This document shows positions 53,475 to 64,000 of a DNA stretch of 64,000 nt, one piece after another. The notes under the pieces are model-generated. The model worked only from the letters and a program-made list of their open reading frames with translations, made no database searches and was not told where the DNA came from. Origin of the DNA: Apostichopus japonicus (taxonomy: Eukaryota > Echinodermata > Holothuroidea > Aspidochirotida > Stichopodidae); contig NC_092578.1 in assembly GCF_037975245.1 (NCBI RefSeq), forward strand, positions 3,704,001 to 3,768,000. Direction: 5' to 3'. Made by a program: the position numbers and the translations under genes. Each line of letters begins with the position of its first letter. Position 1 is the first letter of the stretch.

Positions 53475-55440
53475 CATGTTTTGTCTTGTCTTGTCTTGTG
53501 ATGTCTTGATATACCTAGCCATGTTTTGCTTTGCTTTCTTTCCTTTGTTTCCTATATGTTTGCGTTGCTTTTGTCTTTTCTTTGTCATGTCGTGTCTTGT
53601 TTTGTCTTGCCTTGTGATGTCTTGATATACCTAGCCATGTTTTGCTTTGCTTTCTTTCCTTTGTTTCCTGTATGTTTGCGTTGCTTTTGTCTTTTCTTTG
53701 TCATGTCGTGTCTTGTTTTGTCTTGTCTTGTGATGTCTTGATATACCTAGCCATGTTTTGCTTTGCTTTCTTTCCTTTGTTTCCTATATGTTTGCGTTGC
53801 TTTTGTCTTTTCTTTGTCATGTCGTGTCTTGTTTTGTCTTGTCTTGTGATGTCTTGATATACCTAGCCATGTTTTGCTTTGCTTTCTTTCCTTTGTTTCC
53901 TATATGTTTGCGTTGCTTTTGTCTTTTCTTTGTCATGTCGTGTCTTGTTTCGTCTTGTCTTGTGATGTCTTGATATACCTAGCCATGTTTTGCTTTGCTT
54001 TCTTTCCTTTGTTTCCTATATGTTTGCGTTGCTTTTGTCTTTTCTTTGTCATGTCGTGTCTTGTTTCGTCTTGTCTTGTGATGTCTTGATATACCTAGCC
54101 ATGTTTTGCTTTGCTTTCTTTCCTTTGTTTCCTATATGTTTGCGTTGCTTTGTCTTTTCTTTGTCATGTCGTGTCTTGTTTTGTCTTGTCTTGTGATGTC
54201 TTGATATACCTAGCCATGTTTTGCTTTGCTTTCTTTCCTTTGTTTCCTATATGTTTGCGTTGCTTTTGTCTTTTCTTTGTCATGTCGTGTCTTGTTTTGT
54301 CTTGTCTTGTGATGTCTTGATATACCTAGCCATGTTTTGCTTTGCTTTCTTTCCTTTGTTTCCTGTATGTTTGCGTTGCTTTTGTCTTTTCTTTGTCATG
54401 TCGTGTCTAGTTTCGTCTTGTCTTGTGATGTCTTGATATACCTAGCCATGTTTTGCTTTGCTTTCTTTCCTTTGTTTCCTATATGTTTGCGTTGCTTTTG
54501 TCTTTTCTTTGTCATGTCGTGTCTTGTTTTGTCTTGTCTTGTGATGTCTTGATATACCTAGCCATGTTTTGCTTTGCTTTCTTTCCTTTGTTTCCTATAT
54601 GTTTGCGTTGCTTTTGTCTTTTCTTTGTCATGTCGTGTCTTGTCTTGTCTTGTCTTGTGATGTCTTGATATACCTAGCCATGTTTTGCTTTGCTTTCTTT
54701 CCTTTGTTTCCTATATGTTTGCGTTGCTTTTGTCTTTTCTTTGTCATGTCGTGTCTTGTTTTGTCTTGTGATGTCTTGATATACCTAGCCATGTTTTGCT
54801 TTGCTTTCTTTCCTTTGTTTCCTATATGTTTGCGTTGCTTTTGTCTTTTCTTTGTCATGTCGTGTCTTGTTTTGTCTTGTGATGTCTTGATATACCTAGC
54901 CATGTTTTGCTTTGCTTTCTTTCCTTTGTTTCCTATATGTTTGCGTTGCTTTTGTCTTTTCTTTGTCATGTCGTGTCTTGTTTTGTCTTGTCTTGTGATG
55001 TCTTGATATACCTAGCCATGTTTTGCTTTGCTTTCTTTCCTTTGTTTCCTATATGTTTGCGTTGCTTTTGTCTTTTCTTTGTCATGTCGTGTTTTGTCTT
55101 GTCTTGTCTTGTGATGTCTTGATATACCTAGCCATGTTTTGCTTTGCTTTCTTTCCTTTGTTTCCTATATGTTTGCGTTGCTTTTGTCTTTTCTTTGTCA
55201 TGTCGTGTCTTGTTTTGTCTTGTCTTGTGATGTCTTGATATACCTAGCCATGTTTTGCTTTGCTTTCTTTCCTTTGTTTCCTATATGTTTGCGTTGCTTT
55301 TGTCTTTTCTTTGTCATGTCGTGTCTTGTTTTGTCTTGTCTTGTGATGTCTTGATATACCTAGCCATGTTTTGCTTTGCTTTCTTTCCTTTGTTTCCTAT
55401 ATGTTTGCGTTGCTTTTGTCTTTTCTTGTCTTGTCTTGCC
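53475..55440. repeat. 116-bp minisatellite, 17 copies
   Basis: Seventeen copies, each containing ATGTTTTGCTTTGCTTTC, start at 53521, 53637, 53753, 53869, 53985, 54101, 54216, 54332, 54448, 54564, 54680, 54791, 54902, 55018, 55134, 55250 and 55366. The period is 116 bp except for one 115-bp copy (54101-54215) and two adjacent 111-bp copies (54680-54901) that lack one CTTGT pentamer. Partial CTTGT-rich units flank both ends. Copies differ by only a few shared substitutions. The many overlapping open frames are repeat by-products. Confidence 0.97.
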
Positions 55441-58400
55441 ATGCCGTGCCTTCTCTTTTCTTGTCGAACTTGGACGTAACAAATTCATAACTGTAGTTCA
55501 AAAACAGTTCAAAACATAGAGTCCGTGTAATGTTTGTTTTGTCTTCACTCACTTGAATGAACATGTGTATATAACCGAAACCACAACAAGAAAAAAAATA
55601 TATATAATAAGTTCGGGTTGTTTGCTTAGAGCTGATGTTCCGTAGAAATAACCTACAAACAGCACTTGTTCAACTCATGTACATAAATTATGAGGATATT
55701 TAAATTTTAAATTAGGCTCTTCGAGCTTACAGTGGTAATCATGGGAATTCTATACTCACTGGATAAAGGTTACAAACGCGCATAAACGTGCAACTTTATA
55801 GCACGGGGAAATTAAAACCAAATATGGGTTAATTCGCAAATACGGATCTACGAACTTTGGCCTACATACTAGCTTGTATAAAAGCCTCTATGGTATCTCG
55901 CTTTCTATATACGGTAGTGTATATTCTGATTTGAAGTACGTTTTGTATATGTCGAAGTTGCATATTGTGGAATAAACTCGCCGAAGATTATAGGTAGATC
56001 AGTCAACCATTGCTTATGCAAGTAAAAGAGTCCGCGGTCAGGTTAAAGTAGGGGGGGGGGGCTCACGGTTACATACATTTTGTAGTTCATGTCAGTGTGT
56101 TTTGCATTATAAATAAAAGTTACAAACAAAACATCTTGGAGAACGTGCCCCCTTCCCCTCCCCCCCCTCCCCGGAGTTCTGTGAATAAAACATCAAAATT
56201 GTCTCTTGTCATCAATTGCCCCTGTGTTGCCATAAATAAACCAGTTTTTCTACATTAGTAATGAAAAAGTACCCGACCTTTAAAACAGAGCAACACATAT
56301 AGTCAATTTACTTCAGACCGTGAGATATATGCACTTACTTATACTGTTTAGCTCACTGAGTAGAGCACATGCAAACACTTCACAATACAAATGTACGTAC
56401 TGTTTTGTTGAAGAACATTCAGATAATTGATAAAATTGCACAACTAGACCAACTTGTCGGGCCATTTTGAGATGGTTTTTTTATTACCCTCCTCAAGTTT
56501 ATAGTCACATACGTCCCACTGCGTGTCGTTCGAATTTTGTACCCACCCACCCCTTCCCCTCCTCCCTTCCCTAAGATTGCACCCCGCTCTCGTTCATCTG
56601 ACTTTCTTCTCAATATCCTTCTGTAACAGGGAAAATTTGTCCCTCCTATATAGTGCTTTCTTCTAATCCTGCCTGTATGCTTCTCTTCGTCGCCATAAAA
56701 GGTAAGTACACACAGTGATAAATTATTGTGAAAACTATAACCAACACGTCGGCTGTAAAAGCTATCGGTAACAGATATGGCCTCTCTCTAAAGATGGTGA
56801 TCATTTATAAGAAATCAACAGTAAAAAATTACGTCAATTAAAGGTCTTTTAAGGACGCCCGCCGGAAACAGAACCACGAAATATCGTAATCGACCGGCAG
56901 AAAACAGCTTAGGGAGGAAAATCACCAGGAGAAGTCATTTTACTGACGTTAATTTTGATTGAAAAATGTAATAAAGTGTAGTGAAACCAATGTAATCACT
57001 CAAGATTATGTTAGGTTCGTGTTTGCTTGGGGGGAATTACTGCTGACGTTTTTCAATCGGTGGCAATGTATCATTAGTTGCTATGGAAACAAGAAGCATA
57101 TCACATTGTTTTAAATATTAAGTAAATGTTGGACTTAAATATCTTCGGACATTAATCAGTCATTTAAAATTGAAAAGGAAAGTATAGATAAGCTTATGTC
57201 AACGCAGATAATTCAACGAAAAAGAAAAAGAATAATTTATTGCAAAAAAAATCACTGCATATGTTTTTCGAAGTATAGACTTTTTGTAGGAGCATAAAGA
57301 AGCTACAAAGAGCACAAGAAAACCTGTATTTATCAGAGGTGTGTTAGAAAAACAGTTAAAGGCAAACAGTAGTATAAAACAGGCATTGTAGCTATAATAA
57401 CCTGTGTATTATGACTCCGATGTGAAGGGGGAAAGGGATGGGAGGGTCGAATAAGGTACGGATAAAGGCGTAGAAATTTGAGTTTCCCATTTGTTAAGTT
57501 TCTTTTCATTTGTAAAGTTTCAACTGCACTCAATCACAGCAATACAGTGAAGATGAACTATGGTGTCAGTTACATATAGAGTGGTTACGGTTCAATTTTG
57601 GTATGCCATAGTGAGAGCTATGTGCAATCAAGTAACGTATCTTGATTAAGGGGAGTTGGGGGGTTGGGGGTTGGGGGAGGGATGTCGGGGGAGGGCGGTT
57701 GAGGAGGGGGAGAAACTTATTGCAATAGAAACGAGAGTATAAGAACACTTTTCATCACTATCCTGTTGTACTGAAACTTTGTGGTAGTGTGTAAGAAAAC
57801 ACACATGACTCAACATTGGAATTGTTTGTAATGAAAAAATATAGAAATACAACAACGGTCCTCCTTTAAGATACTTCATATTATATTTATTACACTAAAA
57901 GCATTAAATATCTATTTCCATCCGGTTTCCATCTAGATTCGAGCCCAGGCCGCAGGCCGATTTGTTAACAAATGATAAAAATGGGCCTCTCAGTTATTAA
58001 ATATTTTACTTGCTGTGACATTACAGACGTCTCCAACAAAACAACAACGTGATTGTAAACTGTCAAGCAGTTGGCTGAAGTTTTTTCCTTTCTTCTCGCC
58101 GTCGGTCCGGCCGGCGTGACAACCAACAACTTATGAAGTTAGGATTACAAGTTAGGATTACAATGTCTTATAGTACACTTATGGCGCGGTGAGAGAAAAA
58201 AGGCCCCGCCCCTTTTTATTACCCCGGGAGCAAGACTAACATGTTTACATCTTTCAAATACAGACGAAATATGAAATCCTTTTCTAATATTCAACACTCT
58301 GACATTGAATTTTGCAAGTTGAAGATTTTACGGTGCCTCTCAACCAATCCGATACGATACTTAGGGGGTGACTTTGGGGGGTTTTAATATTACATGCAAA

Positions 58401-61400
58401 ATGAGGACTTAAGTGACTTTCATTGGCGCAGAACGGAGTACATCCCAACGATATAGAACTTCAGAGACGCGGGAACTTACTTTGCTGTATAGAGGAACAT
58501 TTCACTTTGATGTTGTTCTATTGATCAAAGTTTGTTTAACACGCTCTTTTTGGGCTTAAACATCCCTCTAATCCCATAAATTTTTAATACATGTAAATTT
58601 CACAAATGCCCCCTTGGTCAAAAAAATAAATACAATTTATAAATGATGAGATAGGGCAGGGGTAGAAGAGGGGAGGCGGAAGGGCTTAGCCTGATCAATT
58701 CCTATCTCATGCTGAGCACCATTCTGTTGACTTTGTTAAGGGTTACCGTCGGGACATTAACGATCCCGTCAACAAAGACGGTACATATTTTTTTCAAGTT
58801 ATTTTGCTGGGGGAAGGTTTGTTTTCAAATTCGTAGCTTAAGTATACGGTTACAATCAAGTTGTAAGTGAAATACCATTGCCGGCTTACTAAGTTTTATT
58901 TTGCATCGCTCTATTAATTAGTATACTTTCCTTTTAATGTCTTGTTCTTTGTTTTCTTCCTTTCCTATTCGATTCTTATATTGAGAATTTTGTATGTTGC
59001 ATTCTGTTTTTGTTATAATGTATTTTATTGTCATTTCCCTTTAGTCTTTTAACAGGATACCCTCCTGTAGACTAGACCCCCCTTTTTCGGCCCTTTTAGA
59101 CCTACAGTGAAACAATTTGCGCGTGTTCCCCTAAGTGGATGGTTCCCATGCCACTTACAGCAACATGCTTCAGTGCAACATTTACCTTGGTAAATATCCC
59201 ACGGAACCCCTCATCTGGGGCCAAATATTGACAGAACACTCAAAGTAACTCGACGAAACAATCTTCGCAAAGTGTTCTCTCAGGTAAATCGATGCTCGGC
59301 GACAAGTTTGGCGAAGAGCAACTTGTGCCGAATCCAAGCAATACCTTGTCAGCTATGTAAATTTTATAGAAAAAAAATGTTCCCTTTGCTTTCAAAATAT
59401 AAAGTGCCTAGACGTTCCAAAATCTCACCGGCTACTCAATTGCAGTCGATTACCAGAGAAGGGCATAAGTGACCTAAATCTAGCGAAGTAAGAAATATTA
59501 TTTCCGAAGGTTAAGGGAAGATCCTGAAAATAAAATCTGCGAAAGATTGATGAATGTAATAATAAAAACCTGATTTCTCACTTTATATTTGTACAGCTAG
59601 CGGGAGCAAATGAAATGACAACACCGGAAAGTTGACGGGTTATAATCGAGAAAATATCAGTATTATTTATATCAATGTGTTTTTCTTGTTTTCCTTCTCC
59701 AGGTTATTTCTCTCACTCTTTTGTCTTTTCTCGTTTTATGAGGTAATCAACTTTACTTAGATAAAACACAGGGGATGGAGAGGGGGAGGGGGTGTTATTG
59801 GGCCTACGGCGATTCCGTTTTCTGTTTACATAAAATTGAGTTCATACACTGTACTTATGTGTTACTCTGCCAGTACACTTAACTCACAATAGATACAGCG
59901 TGCAGCGATTGGTTGCACACGCTATCGTATCTATCAAAGGCAAAAGTATACAGGACCAAATGTAAATTACTTTGGTGTTTTACAGTTATTCTATTTGAAA
60001 GTTGGCATCTCACCCCCAGGATGGGGGTCCGTCCTGAGGGATGGGCAGAGACCTTGAAGGGCAGTAAAACATGTGACTTTAATTTGAAGGACGGGCCACA
60101 AAGTTACCTTTGAATATATGATAAAGAGTGGCAGGTTCCAAGAGCAATTACGAGTAGTTTACCTTATACTAGTATCAATACTATATAGTTCAAACACATC
60201 TTCCAAGGCTTACAAATGAAACAAAAGACATCGCATAAATTTTGTTTTAACTTTCTATATTGCATTAAACGGCTAACAACTCGTTATCTACAGGAGTTAC
60301 ATGGTTTTATCCACGTAGATGTGGTATTCAGATAGTCGCTGTGAGAATAAAGCGACGTTTGGTCAAAATGAAGCAAAAACAGCTAATATTGCCTCAGACT
60401 ATACTCCTATATATACATGTTCATGTCATTTAGTCGAATAATCACCAGGGACAGTTTGTCGTCAAATTGACGCTGGAAATGTTGCAACCATGAAGTTTTT
60501 GGTCGTTCACGGAAATGACAGTTCTAGGCAAAATTTCAGCATTTGGCGAGAATATCTGGCAGTTTGGAAGGCCTCTAATCCCAATCTATACATGTGTCTT
60601 TTTATGTCACCACCACCATGCAGCAGATACAGTAGATAATGTTATTGGATGAAGCAATGCATTTAGGACATGGGGGGCCGTCTTAGGTAAACCGAGGTCA
60701 CTTTAAATGTGTGAGTAAGTTTGTAACAGCAGAAAGAGATTGATTTTAACGAAAGTAGTCATCTATATATCGAACAGCAGACATATATTGCTTCTATTGA
60801 AGAACCGTTCGTACTATACATACTGTCAGATATAAATGGAGAAGTTAGAGTGATACTAACATATACCAGATAACTATCCAAATTGGTAATTGGGGAGGGT
60901 TTTCCTGTAGCGTAATTACAACCGAAGGCTTCAGAGGCAGATCGTGAGTGGATACAAACTAAACTGAAAAAAAAAAACGAAATCTGAGAGTTTAGGAGTA
61001 TATAATACAGCTCATGTGAAAGAAAACAGATTGGTATAACTAATTATAGCTTTATTCCGTTGATGAGATATAAAATATTGCAGGTTATAATACAGTTAAG
61101 GGCTCCTCTGGAAAGCAGTGCTTCTGCACTGAGCATGACTACCCTCATTAAAGATGACAATAATAATAATAATAATAATAATTAAAAAAAAAAGTAAGCG
61201 CATTGTACGATTACATGTGAACGTCGTACACACACCAAGATCTGCACCAAGAAAAGTTTTTGTTTTCTTTATCTCTAGCTAGTCTTAAAGATTTCATCAA
61301 ATTAAAAGCAGTGATATTAAATGTGGCGGGATGGTAACTGCTTCCTTGCAAAACGTAGAAAACTTGAAATATTGTAATGTGTTGTCCACAAATTATTGTA

Positions 61401-61640
61401 ATTCAATACAATCGAACGTTATGCAATGCAATGCAATATAACATACTAAAACATATTTTTGCAATGAGAATCGATGAAAATCTGAAAATATTTCCAACCT
61501 TCACTGGATCATAAAACCTGGGCAGTTTTTATGGCGTCCGCGAATAAAAAAAAAATAAAAAAAATTAGTGTAAGATTGGAAGCTCCATAATATCCTTTCA
61601 TATGAATATTATTTGATTTAAGTTCAGAGAATTATGCATA
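55441..61640. other. Intergenic DNA without a supported gene
   Basis: AT-rich with G/C homopolymer and purine-rich runs (for example 56051-56060 and 57645-57715) and an AAT tract near 61160. Open frames are under 80 codons and unrecognised. Confidence 0.6.
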
Positions 61641-61650
61641 CGTGTGCAAC

Positions 61651-61940
61651 CACTTTTGTCACACACATCACCCACTTTTGTCACACACATCACCCACTTT
61701 TGTCACACACATCACCCACTTTTGTCACACACATCGCCACTTTTGTCTCACACATCACCCACTTTTGTCACACACATCACCCACTTTTGTCACAATGGAG
61801 GTCACAAGCTTTGTCGCAAGTTCGTCTATTTTTGTCACAAATTTACAGTTCACCACTTGTGTTGTGACAATACTCGTAAGCCCCATTGTGACAAAAGTGG
61901 TCGATGTGCATCATGTGACAAAAGTGGGCGTTGTGACCAC
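61651..61940. repeat. 22-bp array with an inverted counterpart
   Basis: CACTTTTGTC occurs seven times at 61651, 61673, 61695, 61717, 61738, 61760 and 61782 within a 21-22-bp unit ending CACACACATCACC. Its reverse complement GACAAAAGTG occurs at 61890 and 61917. The last left unit (CCCACTTTTGTCACAATGG) is mirrored by CCATTGTGACAAAAGTGG at 61882-61899, so the region can form a large hairpin. Overlapping open frames here are repeat by-products. Confidence 0.85.
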
Positions 61941-62958
61941 TGAAAAAAAAAATTGGTTACAACATACGTGTACATGCTTCACGCGTGTGGACTAGGTCAA
62001 ATGCCTATAAATACTGCATGATACCAGTACTTATAACGTTTCGAGTAGCGTTAAGGATTGTTAAACTTTACTTAAGTAACACCGTTCAAGGTGAACAACC
62101 TGGTGAAACTTTGCTGGTAGTATTATATTAAGAAATATGGAACTCAACTCAGCGAGTGATTGGGTTTATTCAACGTATACAGCATAAGAGATGTATATTA
62201 ACCTGTGTGTAGGAAACTGCAAATTTATGTCCGACACATAAAACCATTCTTGTATAAGATTCAATGCTATACGTGTGTGGCTTATGATGCATTTAAGCCA
62301 ATAGCACTGCGTACAGTAGTATATCCGATTCCCCTTTGAAATGAACCCGAGGTATCATACCCTAGGTTGACGTAACACCATCATGATCACGTAGCATATG
62401 AAAGCATGTGCCATTCATAAACATAGAATAACGACGTGTCGTAATAAATAATGACATGGTGGCCTTATTATTTCTACAACACAACTCAAGTTTTACAACA
62501 TAAAATTATTAGATTACAACCAGACGGACCGGAATATAGACATCAAGAATGTATATAAAATGCTAACTAAAATGAAAAAAAAAGGGAATTTCAAAGAAAA
62601 TACCACATAAATGTGAGTTCTTGCACTTGCTTTAGGCCTATCCTTGGTTATGTAAGTAAGATCTTATACTTACAGCTGCAAGTTATTGTTTATGCCAAGT
62701 TTCATTCTAAAATTTGGTCGTGGCTGCCATAACTGATACATCATTGAAATACATGTAGGTTGTGATATGGTACTGTAAAAAGGATGAGTATACTAGCTTT
62801 ACCAAATTCAGGGGGTCCAGGATAGGCATATAGGCCTACATGTAGTTCAGACCATGTAGTATAATGATGCCTGTGGCCTGTGTTATGAATAACAAACCTT
62901 ATGAACAATGACCCTTATGAATAGCGGACCTTATGAATATCGGGGCAGACCCCATATG
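61941..62958. other. Intergenic DNA without a supported gene
   Basis: Nothing recognisable. Four near-copies of CCTTATGAA lie between about 62897 and 62940. Confidence 0.55.
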
Positions 62959-63198
62959 GCTCGTAGCGAGGAATTTGCCAAGGGAGGTGCGAACCTGTAT
63001 AGCAAACTATTAGAGCCGTAGATTCGGTACTGGAAAGTAACTAAGCGTAGCGCCACCATAAGTTGGCGCGAAGCGAACAAGAAAATTTTGGCCGAAAATG
63101 CCTCCCAGATCGCTGGCAATGGCACTTCCCAGGCACTGTAAGTTGCATCTGAGCGGGGGCGGGGGCGGGGGCGGTTGCCCCCCTTCGCTACGCGCCTG
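62959..63198. mobile_element. Small GC-rich transposon-like fragment
   Basis: The left end has GCTCGTAGCGAGGAATTTGCC and AAGGGAGG. The right end, read on the minus strand, has GCGCGTAGCGAAGGGGGGCAA. These form imperfect inverted ends around 240 bases of GC-rich DNA that includes three GGGGGC units. A minus-strand open frame spans it but has no recognised domain. Probably a non-autonomous DNA transposon. Confidence 0.45.
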
Positions 63199-63817
63199 AT
63201 GTGAACCATATTAGTATTACCTACTATATGCATTCTTGGTAGATGCCAAGGCCTTATCCAGGTTAGCCTATTGTCAATAGTTATACTATACCTATGAGGC
63301 TGGGTAGATATAAAGTCACTATGTAAGTAATCCTAAGAATAGCTAAGCCTATGTAATCCTATGTAATCCTAAGTAATACTATAAGTATATATTGTATTCT
63401 AACGTTAGTGATGTATGTAAGGCCTGTCTAAAGTTATACCTTCACTAACGGTGGATTTCATCGAGTATTCTATCAAACGTTCACCAAAAAGGTGCAAAAT
63501 GGAACGACAAGCCAGAATGAAAGGAACCAAAGCAGGGACCGATAAATAAAGTGAGTTACAAATCAAATTATTAATAAATATCGCATACTTTAGCCTACCT
63601 CATTCTTAGGACTAAGTAAGGTTAGGCTAACGTTAGGGCATATAAGCTATGATTATAACTATAACTGGCCAAGGTATAGGACTAGGCTATCTTGTCGCCT
63701 AATTAGTAGAGATAGCGTATATTTACAGTTTTAACTTTTAAGCGTTATGTTGTGGTACTGTAGGTCACTAAAGTATTATTAATACGACTTATAAATAGTA
63801 TTAGTAGGGCCGCAGCC
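63199..63817. other. Intergenic DNA without a supported gene
   Basis: AT-rich, with several near-copies of TATGTAATCC at about 63349-63380. No gene seen. Confidence 0.55.
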
Positions 63818-64000
63818 CAGTGGCGTAGGAAGTTACTTTTGAGTGGGGGGCTGAAGACTGATGGCCGGCCTGGGGGAGGGGTTTAAGGGGAGGGGTGTCC
63901 CCTTTTTGGATTTTTCTTTTTGCATTTCCAGGTGGTCTCAGATGCAATTTGGTGCAATATAGCACACTTCAACACCCACTCCGTTTTGTAAATAATTTTG
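63818..64000. mobile_element. Left part of a second hAT-like element (cut by window end)
   Basis: Starts CAGTGGCGTAGGAAG, a hAT-like terminus. It then shares CCTGGGGGAGGGGTTTAAGG and a later AGATGCAA.(A/T)TGGTGCA segment with the interior of the element at 48109-49085. The two are related non-autonomous elements with different tips. The right end lies beyond the window. Confidence 0.6.

Noticed and set aside
53395..55479. Series of overlapping 71-codon hydrophobic open frames and a 113-codon Lys-rich minus-strand frame
   Set aside because: They follow the 116/111-bp period exactly, start at the same repeat position and shift frame from copy to copy, so they are repeat by-products.
61634..61995. 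Cys/His-rich open frames resembling zinc-finger repeats
   Set aside because: The regular His/Cys spacing comes from the 22-bp DNA repeat read in three frames; there is no zinc-finger consensus.

Overview
This is a eukaryotic (metazoan) genomic window. It is AT-rich, and coding sequence is confined to three multi-exon genes with canonical GT-AG introns. The intergenic DNA is rich in microsatellites, homopolymeric C/G runs, minisatellites and small DNA-transposon relics. The spliced proteins are close in length and motif order to their vertebrate orthologues, so I infer a marine invertebrate deuterostome (an echinoderm would fit). The sequence does not prove the phylum. No bacterial-type operon, CRISPR array, tRNA or rRNA gene was seen.

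Layout: (1) 1-5.3 kb is intergenic with simple repeats. (2) 5.3-9.3 kb, minus strand: INO80C, the YL1_C-domain subunit of the INO80 chromatin remodeler, with five coding exons all resolved. (3) 9.3-9.57 kb is a short divergent promoter region shared with the next gene. (4) 9.57-16.26 kb, plus strand: a METTL2/METTL8-type tRNA m3C methyltransferase with seven coding exons and tandem poly(A) signals. An in-frame upstream ATG could add a mitochondrial-like presequence. (5) 16.88-36.62 kb, plus strand: a DPY19L1-like protein C-mannosyltransferase. All 22 coding exons join in frame to about 738 codons, including an 18-nt microexon that can be skipped without a frameshift.

(6) 36.6-64 kb holds no gene I can support. 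It carries a degenerate ~50-bp repeat, a tandem array of short palindromes, an ATC microsatellite of about 96 uninterrupted units, a tandem 240-bp duplication, a hAT-like terminal-inverted-repeat element of ~1 kb, a 17-copy 116/111-bp minisatellite, a 22-bp array with an inverted counterpart, and further transposon fragments near the right edge. A foldback MITE family with hAT-type features occurs three times: two tandem copies in a DPY19L intron and one downstream copy flanked by a perfect 8-bp target-site duplication.

The three genes act in different processes (chromatin remodelling, tRNA modification, ER protein glycosylation), so there is no reason to treat them as a functional cluster. 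I found no convincing new multi-gene system. The most interesting leads are the METTL2 alternative start, the DPY19L microexon, the foldback MITE and the tandem palindrome array.
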